A stretch of DNA of 64,000 bases from Strobilurus pachycystidiatus (GCA_019915135.1 JAHLMK010000001.1:5208001-5272000), one strand, 5' to 3'; counted from the first letter of the stretch, positions 10,397 to 20,092 are shown. Translations and numbers: made by a program. The notes: generated by a model from the letters alone, not told the origin.

Positions 10397-11477
10397 ATGA
10401 GCACCGAAGACGCCCCCATGGCCCCGGCCACCGAGCCCACCAACGAGCAGAGAGAGCTGCATAGCATGTTCAGTGGCATAGGGACGGCCCTCGACAATCT
10501 GAACCAGCGCATCACTACCATCGCGCAGGACGAAATCAACAGGAGCCACGAGGTGGCAAACCTCCACGCTCAACTTCTTCAGCGTATCAGCGAGCTCAGT
10601 GGCGTCCAGCTGGCCGCGTCCCAAGCACAGGCGCAAGCCGCGCAACATCGCGCATCCAAGGCGCGCTTCGGGACCCCGGCCAAGTTTAGCGGGAAGTCGG
10701 ACGGCATCGAGCCGTTCTTCTCCCAACTCCACATCCTCTTTGCCTCCGAACCTCGAGCCTACGAGACCGCGCGCAACAGAGTGTTCGCCGCGCTATCGTA
10801 CATGACCGAGGGGCCCGCTGTTATCAAATGGGCCAGCACGCAGACCGCCCTCTACGAGAAAGGAGAGGAGCCATACCTGACTTATACGGACTTCAAGGAC
10901 GCCTTGAAAAGAGCCTTCAGAGGGACCAACTCGAAGACGATCGCCCAGGAGGAGATCAAGAAATTGAAACAGAAGAAAGGACAGGACGCCCAGTCCTTCT
11001 TCATCGACTTCGAAGAGTACAAAGCCGACACAGGTTTCAACGACGATGCCCTCATCTCCCTCCTCTCTGGTTGAATGCATCACCGAAATGGAGAATATCC
11101 CCGAGACCTACAATGCGTACAAGAAGTTCGCCACTCGATTCGACGCTAATTGAGGCACGGCCCCCACCCAGGGATACAAGAACCCTGCCCCCTTCGTTTC
11201 CAAAAACTTCCCGCGTCCTAGTACTACGACAGTAATCAACAATCCCCCAGTCACCGGAATCACCTACGGAGGAAAAGGCGAACCCATGAGCATTGACAGA
11301 ACGCGAGGCGCGGCCTCGTTAAAATGCTACAACTGCGGGAAATCCGGGCACTTCGCGAGGAATTGCACGGAGAGACGCGAGTCCGTCAAGGGACTCGTAG
11401 AAGGTCTTAGCAACGAAGAACGAGAGGATCTCGCTCAGACGCTGCAGGAGCAGGGTTTTGGCGCGGGACTGGAGTGA
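10397..11477 (+). pseudogene. gag: gag of the chromovirus, frameshifted
   Basis: The N-terminal part (ATG 10397) encodes a coiled-coil and capsid-like region (TPAKFSGKSDGIEPFFSQL, TYTDFKDALKRAF). The frame breaks near 11060-11072, where continuation is in the +1 frame, and a TGA at 11151-11153 replaces what is probably a Trp codon. The remainder carries the zinc knuckle CYNCGKSGHFARNC (C-X2-C-X4-H-X4-C, 11325-11366) and ends at 11475-11477, overlapping the pol frame. With two lesions this copy should be unable to make full Gag without help from another copy. Confidence 0.85.
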
Positions 11478-14400
11478 AGAGCGAGTCTTCCAGTCCCCCT
11501 TCCTCGGGTCCATGGACCAATCGATTCAGTAGTCTACTTGTTGAAGCCAGTGACAGTAGTAACGAACAATCCGATCCCATGGACTTCGACGAACCAAAAC
11601 CCTCGCGTGAAAGAAAGAACAAAATAGCCAAAAAGGGAAGTTCACGGATCAAACCCATCAAGCACGTCCGTGGGACCCTCCCTTTCATCTGGCACGAAAT
11701 GCAGGTTAACCCCCGCCAAGCTTTCAAAGTACTCCGGAAATACGCTCGGACTGATAGGGAGTCCGAGGTCACCCAGGAGGCGGTCCAGGACATCTTGGGC
11801 CTGGACTCCCGCCACGCCCAAGCAGCTATCCAGGAATTCCGACAACCTCGTCGTTGGATTCGATCTACACGCCCGGGGCGCTGTATGAAAATCCCCATCA
11901 CCCTCAAATTCCTGAATAGTGGCAAGGCCCTCACTGTGGTCGCCCTCATCGACTCCGGAGCTACCGGAGCCTATGTCAATCGAGACTTCGCCGAAAACGA
12001 AGGAATGGACACCCAACGACTGCCACGCCCCATCGCTGTGTCCAACGTCGACGGAACCCCCAACAATAACGGGCCAATAGAGCAGATCGTGGATCTGCGG
12101 GTCGTAACCGACAACGAACACGAAGATGTTTTCACGTTCGCAGTGACTAACACCGGCGACGTCGACATTATCCTGGGATACGAATGGCTGAAAAAGCATA
12201 ATCCCGAGGTCGACTGGGTCAAGGGAACCCTGGCGTTCACGAGGTGTCCGCCAGAGTGTCAACGACGCCAGGCTCGCCGCGTATGGCGAGAAGAAGATGA
12301 AGAAGATCTCGAGGAGGGGGATCGAATTCTAGTCGTGAAGATGTGGGACGTCCCGCAGAATCGGTACGGGCAAAGAGAGCTCGACGCGGAACAAATCCGC
12401 GCTTTCGCCACTAAATCGACCCAGTTAGCGGGGGACCAAGCAAAAGCTAAGGGCGAGGCGCCCTTAGAAGAACTCGTTCCCCCGCAATATTTAGAGGAAT
12501 TCCGACGGGTGTTCGAGAAAACCGAGTTCAATCGGTTGCCGGAGCGTAGGAAGTGGGACCACGCTATCGAACTTAAACCCGACGCAACGGAGTTCAAGGG
12601 GAAGATATACCCCCTCGCCCCCTCCGAACAGGTGGAACTCGACAAGTTCATTGAAGAACACCTCCAGTCAGGGAGAATCCGCGTCTCCAAATCCCCCTAC
12701 GCCTCTCCATTCTTCTTCGTCAAGAAGAAAGACGGGCGCCTCCGCCCCATCCAAGACTATCGCCAGCTCAACACCATGACGGTGAAGAACTCGTACCCCC
12801 TTCCCCTCCTCTCCGACGTCCTTCACAAACTACGAAACGCGAAGCTGTTTTCTAAACTGGACGTTCGGTGGGGATACAACAATGTCCGCATCGTCGAAGG
12901 CGACGAACATAAAGCCGCTTTCATCACCAACCGAGGACTCTTTGAGCCTCTAGTCATGTTCTTTGGACTAACGAATAGTCCGGCGACATTCCAGACCATG
13001 ATGAACGACCTGTTCCACGATTTGATCTTGCGCGGCAAGGTGATCGTATACATGGACGACATCCTGGTGTTCACCGAGGGCATTGATGAACATCGACAGG
13101 TTATGAAGGAGGTCCTACGCATCCTTCAAGACAACAATCTCAGCGTACAAGGATCCAAATGCGATTTCGAGAAATCAGAAGTGGAGTACTTGGGACTGAT
13201 TGTGGGGAACGGACAGTTCCGTATGGATCCTGTCAAAGTCGAGGGTGTTAGGGCGTGGCCCACACCCAGAACCGTCAAAGAGGTCCAATCCTTCCTCGGA
13301 TTCGCCAACTTCTACCGGCGGTTCATCGAGGGGTTTGCACAGGTGGCAAAGCCCCTCCACTCCCTTTCGAAGAAGGATATCCCCTGGAGATGGGGAGACG
13401 CGGAGGAGGAAGCCTTCGCGGATCTGAAGGAACGAATCACTTCGGAACCCATCCTGCACTTCCCAACACAAACGGGTCGCTACCGCATTGAGGTGGACGC
13501 ATCGGAATTCGCAACGGGCGGCGTCTTAAGCCAGGAGCAAGACGGCAAGACGGTCCCCATCGCATTCATGTCCAAATCACTGAGTCCCGCGGAGCAAAAC
13601 TACGACATACACGACAAGGAAATGTTGGCCATCATGAGAGCCCTGGCCGACTGGAGGCATTACGTTCTCGGAGCACCGGAACCAACCCTCATCCTGACGG
13701 ATCACAAGAACCTCGAAGTTTTCATGCAGGCCAAGAAGCTTAATCGCCGCCAGGCACGGTGGTCACTCGATCTGGCGGAATACAACTTCACGCTGGTTCA
13801 CCGCCCGGGGGCGCAGAACAAAAAGGCCAATCTCTTGTCGAGACGACAAGGACATGAGAGGGAGGCGGACGACAACCGCGACACCGTATTACTCAAAAAG
13901 GAATATCTCAGCCGCATCTTCGCCACGCCGATCTCGATCGACGATTATAACCATATTCGGGCAATGGATGAAGTCACGATCGCCACCGAAGGGAACGACT
14001 TTATGGACCGAATAATCGCCGCGAAGGACGAGTGGGAGGAGAAAGTGAAGAAGATGGTCGGGAAGACCGTAGAAGATAAGGGAGGATATCTTACCAAAGA
14101 AGGACTACTCTATGTCCCGGCCAACCGCACACTACGCCAACGAATCATGCGGCAACATCACGACACCGCAATAGCGGGCCACCCTGGACGATTCCGAACC
14201 ACGGAGCTAGTGCTACGGAACTATTGGTGGCCCGGACTATACGCAGACGTGGCGCGTTATTGTAACGGATGCCTCGACTGTCGGAGGACCAAATCGTCCC
14301 GACAACTCAAAGTCGGACAACTGCAACCTAACGAGATCCCCTCGGCGCCCTGGCAGCATATCAGCGTCGACCTAATCGTCGAACTCCCCGAGTCCCTCGG

Positions 14401-15769
14401 ATACGACTCCATCATGGTAGTGGTCGACCGATTTACGAAGATGGCAAGGTTCATGCCCACCACCACTCACATTACGGGAGAAGGAGCAGCGAGGCTGTTC
14501 CAGGATCACGTCTGGAAGGACTTCGGATTCCCGATAAGTGTCATCAGTGATCGAGGAGGCCAATTCGTGGGCCAGTTCACCACGGCACTATACCAAGGAC
14601 TTGGCGTCAAACAGCGAGCATCCACCGCGTACCATCCACAGACAGACGGACAGACGGAACGTATCAATCAGGAACTGGAACAGTACCTCCGCGTCTTCAC
14701 CAATCACCAACAAAACGACTGGGCATCCTGGCTGTCCCAAGCGGAATTCTCTTATAACAACAAAGCCAGCTCGTCTACGAAGAAATCCCCCTTCCAACTG
14801 ATGTATGGCATCAACCCGCTTCGAGGCACGGAACCCCGCACCGCCACCCGGAACGAGAGTGCGGACGAGTTTGTCACTCGCCTGGACAGGGCTCGGGAGG
14901 AAGCTCGCGCCGCCCTGACGGCCGCCGCCGCCACTATGAAGAGGTTTTACGACGAGAAACGACGACCGGATCCGGACTACAAAGTCGGGGACAAAGTACT
15001 TCTCGAGACCACCAATCTCAAGATCGATCGTCCCTCTATGAAACTCGCCGATAAACGATACGGGCCTTTCAAAGTCCTGAAGAAGATTGGTAAGGCATCG
15101 TATCGCATTCAGCTCCCTGCCTCGTTCAAGATACACAATGTCTTCAACACGGTTTACCTCCGACCCTACATCGAAGGACTCCCTCACCAGACCTATACGC
15201 GACCCGATCCCGTCATCGTGGATGACGAGGAACAATGGGAAGTCGAGAAAATCGTGGGACACAAGAAGTTCCGTGGGCGGACCCAATACCTCCTCAAATG
15301 GAAAGGATACCCCCTAGAGGAGAACACTTGGACGTACAAAGCGGATATTCAAGCACCGGCCCTTCTCCGGGCTTATAAGAAGAGCGAAGGGATCGTAGCC
15401 GACGTTCTACCAGCAGGAAGTCAGTCCCGATCGCAGCGTCGCGCTAAGATTCGCGCCATGGGGACATGCGCCTTGAAGAGGGGATATTGTCATGACTTGA
15501 CTGCGCCACCGACGCCTAGCCGATCGAAGGCGACGCCTGCGCGGGCGGGAGCAACGGTATCGCGCCCATCGTCGGGATCTATCCGACGGCCGTCCGACGG
15601 TAGCACATGGTGGCGGAGCTTGGCCGACGGGAAAGCGGGATCGGGCGGGATAGGGCGCGCTCCCGACCAATCACGGGCGGGATGGCGCGATGACTCGTGC
15701 GATGACTCGGGAATGAGTCAGAGGGGCGCACCCGCGCCCATCGGGCGTCGGGCGTCGGGAACTGTATAA
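11474..15769 (+). CDS. pol: pol polyprotein of the chromovirus (PR-RT-RH-IN-chromodomain)
   Basis: One open frame of 1,431 codons overlaps the end of gag. The aspartic protease is seen as LIDSGATGAYVN (Asp at about residue 160). The reverse transcriptase has FVKKKDGRLRPIQDYRQLN and YMDD (about 526), and RNase H starts at RIEVDASEFATGG. The integrase has an HHCC zinc finger (HHDTAIAGHPGRF, CNGCLDCRR) and a DDE core: ISVDLIVELP, ISDRGGQF and YHPQTDGQTERINQELEQYL. A chromodomain sits at about residues 1255-1293 (VEKIVGHKKFRGRTQYLLKW). The frame runs into the 3' LTR and stops at its TATA box. No ATG opens it; synthesis presumably follows gag by frameshift or as a fusion. Confidence 0.93.
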   Translation: MKSESSSPPSSGPWTNRFSSLLVEASDSSNEQSDPMDFDEPKPSRERKNKIAKKGSSRIKPIKHVRGTLPFIWHEMQVNPRQAFKVLRKYARTDRESEVTQEAVQDILGLDSRHAQAAIQEFRQPRRWIRSTRPGRCMKIPITLKFLNSGKALTVVALIDSGATGAYVNRDFAENEGMDTQRLPRPIAVSNVDGTPNNNGPIEQIVDLRVVTDNEHEDVFTFAVTNTGDVDIILGYEWLKKHNPEVDWVKGTLAFTRCPPECQRRQARRVWREEDEEDLEEGDRILVVKMWDVPQNRYGQRELDAEQIRAFATKSTQLAGDQAKAKGEAPLEELVPPQYLEEFRRVFEKTEFNRLPERRKWDHAIELKPDATEFKGKIYPLAPSEQVELDKFIEEHLQSGRIRVSKSPYASPFFFVKKKDGRLRPIQDYRQLNTMTVKNSYPLPLLSDVLHKLRNAKLFSKLDVRWGYNNVRIVEGDEHKAAFITNRGLFEPLVMFFGLTNSPATFQTMMNDLFHDLILRGKVIVYMDDILVFTEGIDEHRQVMKEVLRILQDNNLSVQGSKCDFEKSEVEYLGLIVGNGQFRMDPVKVEGVRAWPTPRTVKEVQSFLGFANFYRRFIEGFAQVAKPLHSLSKKDIPWRWGDAEEEAFADLKERITSEPILHFPTQTGRYRIEVDASEFATGGVLSQEQDGKTVPIAFMSKSLSPAEQNYDIHDKEMLAIMRALADWRHYVLGAPEPTLILTDHKNLEVFMQAKKLNRRQARWSLDLAEYNFTLVHRPGAQNKKANLLSRRQGHEREADDNRDTVLLKKEYLSRIFATPISIDDYNHIRAMDEVTIATEGNDFMDRIIAAKDEWEEKVKKMVGKTVEDKGGYLTKEGLLYVPANRTLRQRIMRQHHDTAIAGHPGRFRTTELVLRNYWWPGLYADVARYCNGCLDCRRTKSSRQLKVGQLQPNEIPSAPWQHISVDLIVELPESLGYDSIMVVVDRFTKMARFMPTTTHITGEGAARLFQDHVWKDFGFPISVISDRGGQFVGQFTTALYQGLGVKQRASTAYHPQTDGQTERINQELEQYLRVFTNHQQNDWASWLSQAEFSYNNKASSSTKKSPFQLMYGINPLRGTEPRTATRNESADEFVTRLDRAREEARAALTAAAATMKRFYDEKRRPDPDYKVGDKVLLETTNLKIDRPSMKLADKRYGPFKVLKKIGKASYRIQLPASFKIHNVFNTVYLRPYIEGLPHQTYTRPDPVIVDDEEQWEVEKIVGHKKFRGRTQYLLKWKGYPLEENTWTYKADIQAPALLRAYKKSEGIVADVLPAGSQSRSQRRAKIRAMGTCALKRGYCHDLTAPPTPSRSKATPARAGATVSRPSSGSIRRPSDGSTWWRSLADGKAGSGGIGRAPDQSRAGWRDDSCDDSGMSQRGAPAPIGRRASGTV

Positions 15770-15906
15770 AAGAGTCAGTAGTCAGTAGAGTAGTTCTTCA
15801 GAGAACCGTTGTCTTTCCCCCGGGATTCAATACACCACCCTTTACACCGCTCTCCAGTCGTTGCCTCGTGCGCCCTCGCTATAGACGAATAGGCCCGACG
15901 CTGACA
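15488..15906 (+). repeat. 3' LTR of the chromovirus
   Basis: The LTR is 419 bp and matches 9943-10361 with three visible substitutions. It is followed by the CCTCG target duplication and then by the continuing repeat array of the peptide precursor. Confidence 0.93.
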
Positions 15907-16243
15907 CCTCGGGACCCTCGCGTCTCCCGAAGGCGCGCTTGTCAGAATACGGCTCTTCATAGTCCTCCGGTCCCTCACGTCTCTCGACGTCGGAGTAAGG
16001 CTCTTCGTAATCCTCAGGACCCTCGCGTCTCCCGATGGCGCGTTTGTCAGAATACGGCTCTTCATAGTCCTCCGGACCTTCACGTCTCTCGACGTCGGAG
16101 TAAGGCTCTTCATAATCCTCAGGACCTTCGCGTCTCCCGAGGGCGCGTTTGTCAGAATACGGCTCTTCGTAGTCCTCCGGTCCCTCGCGTCTCCCGAGGG
16201 CGCGTTTGTCAGAGTAAGGCTCTTCGTAGTCCTCAGGACCCTC
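15907..16243 (-). repeat. precursor repeats 1-6 and start of 7
   Basis: Read on the minus strand from 16243, six complete copies of a 12-residue unit are separated by KRALGRR, KRALGRR, VERR, KRAIGRR, VERR and KRAFGRR linkers. A seventh copy is cut after EGPE by the LTR. DNA units are 48 or 57 bp and differ mainly at synonymous positions, suggesting purifying selection or homogenisation of the peptide. Confidence 0.88.
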
Positions 16244-16427
16244 GCGTCTCTCGAGGGTCGTGACGCCAGTCCTCTTATTGATAGCTTCAGACGTAAGTCA
16301 GTCGCATATTCAGCACCTGAACCGATTCTCTTACGTTGGGCAAGGACCAGAGAGAAGAGCAGCGCAACAAAGGCGAGAGTAAGACGCATGACTGAATCTG
16401 AGGGTAATGCAGTAGAGAACAAGCTCT

Positions 16428-16434
16428 CTTTATA
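16428..16434 (-). promoter_or_regulatory. TATA-like box of the peptide precursor gene
   Basis: On the minus strand TATAAAG lies about 40 bp upstream of the precursor ATG (16389). It is the only TATA-like site close to that start. Confidence 0.5.
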
Positions 16435-17044
16435 CTTACTGGCTCGGTTATCGACGATTATCCGTAATGTACCATCTGGGGAATAGCATAGGGATGGATC
16501 CACGGGCGCTTGAATCTTAAGCCACTGAAACAAGTTTGAAATAGATGACTGCAGCAACGAGAGTCCGATAGATGTATTAATATCGCACCCTCCTCAATGA
16601 AACTTCGTCTTCTACTATATTGTAACCCTGGCCGATGGTATGACAGTAAGTACTCCACCATAACTGTTTACTAATCGCAGCTAATAAGCATATGTATTGG
16701 TCCTACCCTTCAACGCCCATACTATCTCAGAGCAATATTACGTACATTCTTGAATTTTGTTGCGCCACAAAGTCAGGTGTCCCGCACCTACGCCGGTACC
16801 AGTCCTCTGAGGAAGGAACTTTTGCAGAGACAATCATCATAGGTGGCCCATGACCTGTAGCGGAACTGATCCTTCGAGTACTAGTCAGTTCTCTTGTACC
16901 AAAAGAATGTTCTCTACTCGATAGAACGGTACCTGTACCGCCTGAAACTCAATGAGAAGATTTCCCTCAACAAAAACGCCAATCTACCACAGTCATAGCG
17001 GCTGTGGGAAGCGGAAGAACTCCGAGGAATGAATGCATCCTGCA

Positions 17045-17412
17045 AGGACCCCTGTTTATCCTGTCAGAGGTTAGATACAAATTTCCCTCTTTGAGACCAA
17101 TTTGTCAGGATTTTTGCCGGCGCTGCGCGCGCCTCCATTGTCAGGATTTTCGATCTAACATCACCAAAATTGGGTTCACCTGGGGTATTTGGTCACAAAT
17201 TTGGCCCGGCAGAGCTGCCGAGACTGGTCACGTGGCTTCCTGGTTCCAAATTTGGCGTGTCGGGGCCCGCTGAGCCCGATTGTCAGGATTTTTATTCTAC
17301 CTACCCCAACAATGGTCAAGAATTGTCAGGATTTTGATCCTAGCTCACCCAAAATTTTTGAAAAAATGTCAGGATTTTGTATTCAACCTCTGAGGGCATA
17401 AACACGGGTCCT
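17045..17412. mobile_element. 368-bp hAT-like MITE
   Basis: The ends are inverted: AGGACCCCTGTTTATCCTG on the left and AGGACCCGTGTTTATGCCC as reverse complement of the right, both continuing TCAGAGGTT. They are flanked by an 8-bp direct duplication, ATCCTGCA (17037-17044 and 17413-17420), the hAT signature. Inside, TGTCAGGATTTT is iterated about five times. It has no coding capacity. Between 16436 and 17044 I see nothing else to annotate. Confidence 0.82.
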
Positions 17413-17590
17413 ATCCTGCATCGTCTCCATTCTCTCCATGGGACGTTACTACGCCTCGACAGAAATAAGTAGCTCGTGTTATCAATCGTTGAGCTACGTA
17501 GGCCATACCAACACGTAAATACTTCAAATGAGTAGATCACGTTCTAATTCATCGGCCTGGGGCGGTGTGTACTTACACTAAGCAAGCTCA

Positions 17591-17785
17591 ACTGGGTTCA
17601 AGTTGGCAGCATAAATCATGCGTGGATTATAATAGATTCAGCATAGGCCGCCCCCTCAGACTGCCCGGTGGCCCCGATATTAGCCTAACTGTGTTCAAGT
17701 TCGCAGCATACAGTATATGATCATGCGTGAATTATGATAGTTTCATCCTAGGCCGCCCCTTCAGGCTGCCCGGTGGCCACGATAT
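17591..17785. repeat. imperfect tandem duplication of about 95 bp
   Basis: Unit 1 (17591-17680) and unit 2 (17688-17785) share GTTCAAGTT, GCAGCATA, ATCATGCGT, TAGGCCGCCCC and CTGCCCGGTGGCC in order. It lies just 3' of the membrane-protein gene. Confidence 0.65.
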
Positions 17786-17793
17786 GATCTTAT

Positions 17794-18798
17794 TCATGAC
17801 AATTCTATGAGTTCAAAGCCTGCAGGGGTAAATGCAAAGAACGGACAGTGGGAATATGTCTACATACCAAGTGGCGGATCAGAAAAGACCTGATCAAACT
17901 CCAGACGACACGCCTTGCATGCGATCTCGACCGTTATCGCGCCCCGACTGCTGCAGTCGAAGAGTGGTGTGGGCTCCTTCAGTTCCTTGCCATCGCTGCT
18001 CTGCATGCGACCTTGAACTGCGTAGTCTGTAAAGTTCACAGTACCAAGAAGCGAAAGACGCTCCGGGCGGCTGTTCCAGCTGAATGAAGCGGGTCTCGTT
18101 GGGAGCGGATAGTCTACGTTCCAAACTTTGATGGCTGTGACATCGCCGTCTGCGGAGAAGGACTTGCCGCCTTCGATAAGTCGTTGGAGCGGCGAGACCC
18201 AGCCAGAGATATAGCATCTCGGCCAGCTGCTGTTGAACCGCCAGTGGTAGATCATCGAGTCCTAGGTCATTATATGCGCGTCAGATTGTAAGAGTATAGC
18301 AATGAGGGAAACGTTGTTACCGTGGGACTGAGGACAATGTGCGATCCAGCCTCAAACGAGTAGTCCGGTTCTTCAGCGCTCAGGCGAATCATGGAAGCGG
18401 GGAACCACATCTTTCCATCTGTAGTAGACATTGAGGCCCATTCACTAAAGAATTCAATCCGAGTCCAACTTACTGATTGGGTGCATCGTCTTGTCTTTTT
18501 GATGAATGATCTGGCGACCTTCCTCGAGGTTCTTGCTAATGTTGCCCAGCACAAGGCTGGATACGACCTCCCGCGTGCTTGGGAGGCGCTGTATACCAGA
18601 AGGCGACGCGAGGACACTGAGACGGAAAGCACCCGCAGCGACGACCGCCAGGACGGGGATGATGCTGGCAAGAACAAGACTGTCGACACGGTTGATACCA
18701 GAGTGGTAACGCGCGTCGGTCGGATGATTGGGGTCCAGGTCCAGGTCCTTGTACTCTTCCATATCTTCGTTGGAATCAAGTCGCGTGTACGGAGCCAT
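17794..18798 (-). CDS. single-pass membrane protein of the peptide locus, 4 exons, 280 aa
   Basis: Exons are 18798-18474, 18418-18321, 18261-17868 and 17819-17794, with introns of 55, 59 and 48 nt (GTAAGT, GTAACA and GTATGT donors). The joined frame has 281 codons without interruption. A 39-residue hydrophilic N-terminus beginning MAPYTRLDSNED precedes one hydrophobic segment at about residues 40-60 and a long, probably lumenal or extracellular domain. That domain has NGKMWFPASMIRLSAEEPDY, SFSWNSRPERLSLLGTVNF and a Cys-containing end, VEIACKACRLEF, and finishes LGFELIELS. I do not know its function. Its position, head-to-head with the UstYa-like gene and downstream of the precursor on the same strand, suggests a role in peptide maturation or export. 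Confidence 0.82.
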
Positions 18799-19116
18799 TG
18801 AGAGTCTGAAATGTGGGCGGGGAAGAATGAGTTGCGATTGTAAGAGACCTTTGCGAGATCATTCGTTCTACTTACGGCCATATTCACTAGAAGGAGATAT
18901 GAATTGAGCGGCATACACGAATGGGGCAGCCTGAAGGCTGACGCACTATCCCTAGGTTAGCGCCCAAGTGTAACAGGAATGTATTCTGCGTGAAGGATGA
19001 TCAGGCTCAGTGCGTCGTTTTATTTAGGTCTCGACGGGCTCAGACCGAGTGCAGTAAAGCGAGGCCGTAGAGCGAAATTGACGGAGAGCCGTTGCTTTCT
19101 CCCCCCATAAACCCCC
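18799..19116. promoter_or_regulatory. 318-bp divergent intergenic region
   Basis: The membrane-protein gene and the UstYa-like gene start on opposite sides of this stretch, so it must contain both promoters and could co-regulate them. I see no convincing canonical TATA for either gene. Confidence 0.45.
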
Positions 19117-19881
19117 ATGCGCAATCCACTAGTCGTCGCCTACATCGGACTTCTGCTGTCCGTCTCGCTGAACCTCTCCGCCGTATACGTATTTCGAAAT
19201 CGACGAGATTCATGCGAAAGTATCCTGGAGAAGCAACAGGGAGACGATAGTCACTTCAGTATGAGAGCCTTGCAATGAGGGTTAATACGCACGACCTGAT
19301 CTGACTACTTTTTAGGCTATGTTGGGGATGACTACCCTCATGAGCTCCCGATATACCTTCCCACCGTTGGTATGAAGGTCGAAAATAGCGAGAATTTCGG
19401 GCTCGCCGATTTCAACGCTTGGAGAGATTGGCGAACGACCGACTTGTTCCCCGCAAGTAACGGGTTCGTCAAGCTCGGTCCCAACGGTGAGCAACTTCCT
19501 TCAAGTTCTAGGTAGACAAAACGCGGAAAGCTGACAGACGTCGCAGGTAGAAAATTCAGTATTGGCGCTCTTTTGACTGTAGTTCTGCGATGACTGACGG
19601 TCTCCCAAGGGATCGCCATGTTCCACCAGATGCATTGCATCCAGATGATCCGGGACGCGATCGTGCAGAACGATGCAGGACACCATACTCGCCATTGTCT
19701 CAACTTGCTGCGACAAACCGTCCTATGCGCGAGTGACACCACGCTGGATCCGATGATCAGCGAGCATGCCATAGACGGTCTAGGCATTGTCCATGTTTGC
19801 AGGGATTGGGAGAGGGTTTTTGATTTTGTTACCGAGAACCAGCTCCAGTACATGAACAAAACGACTGGGCGCTGGGATTGA
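19117..19881 (+). CDS. UstYa-like (DUF3328) oxidase, 4 exons, 198 aa
   Basis: Exons are 19117-19258, 19316-19486, 19547-19558 (only 12 nt) and 19610-19881. Introns are 57, 60 and 51 nt. The N-terminus has one transmembrane or signal-anchor helix (about residues 5-24, LVVAYIGLLLSVSLNLSAVY), as usual for the family. The two diagnostic HxxHC motifs are HQMHC (114-118) and HTRHC (134-138), followed by LRQTVLC. SYVGDDYPHELP and GRKFRIAMF are also family-typical. UstYa proteins act with a ribosomal precursor in ustiloxin, phomopsin and asperipin pathways, oxidatively cyclising Tyr-containing cores. Here the candidate substrate is the repeat precursor 2.7 kb away. No tyrosinase-like or methyltransferase partner is seen nearby. 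Confidence 0.9.
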
Positions 19882-20092
19882 TTCCGAGTCAATATGATAC
19901 TCTACATTGATGATTTAGACTCACCCAGTTCGAAGAACCGTCGTTGTCTACGGCAAAAGCATAGAGTTGTCATCGTGATGGCCTGAGGCAAAAAAGGCGC
20001 CAAGATTGATACGCGCTGCAAGCCTATCGCAGCTGCGAAAAGAGGGACGGGGAGGAGGAGAAAACAGTTGGTCCCGTTCTAGGCTAAGTTAT

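Larger units (their letters stand above)
9943..15906 (+). mobile_element. Ty3/gypsy chromovirus, full length, in the peptide precursor
   Basis: The element is 5,964 bp, with 419-bp LTRs starting TGTCATGACTTG and ending GCTGACA. The 5-bp target duplication is CCTCG (9938-9942 and 15907-15911). The LTRs differ at three positions that I can see, so insertion is recent. The polypurine tract AAGAGGGGATAT precedes the 3' LTR. Pol is one open frame with protease, reverse transcriptase, RNase H, integrase and chromodomain, while gag carries a frameshift and a stop. A 10-base sequence just inside the 5' LTR is complementary to the predicted transcript start, the Tf1/sushi self-priming arrangement. It lies antisense to the precursor. 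Confidence 0.95.
9786..16389 (-). pseudogene. secreted Kex2-type repeat peptide precursor (RiPP-like), split by a retrotransposon
   Basis: Exon 1 (16389-16335) encodes the signal peptide MRLTLAFVALLFSLVLA. A 50-nt intron (16285-16334) follows, then a second exon. After INKR and a short leader come eight copies of EGPEDYEEPYSD, separated alternately by KRALGRR-type and VERR linkers, so KR and RR Kex2 sites bracket every copy. A chromovirus (9943-15906) splits copy 7, with CCTCG duplicated at both edges. The original 3' end survives at 9942-9786 and ends EKQ plus TAG. As it stands, translation would pass six complete copies, run about 20 codons into the LTR and stop at 15842-15844, giving 165 residues. 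Two Tyr per copy fit substrates of the neighbouring UstYa-like enzyme. Product and bioactivity are unknown. Confidence 0.85.

Noticed and set aside
11474..15769. Treating the last 90 codons of the pol frame as a functional C-terminal domain
   Set aside because: They lie inside the 3' LTR, and the frame simply runs until the TATA box; the chromodomain ends before it.
15775..16557. A 260-codon open frame antisense to the LTR and through the peptide array
   Set aside because: It reads the repeat array in a wrong frame. The frame with signal peptide, intron and KR/RR-bracketed repeats explains the sequence far better.
16660..16960. Possible ribosomal RNA or tRNA fragment
   Set aside because: No recognisable rRNA core or tRNA cloverleaf could be read; no RNA gene is supported anywhere in the window.
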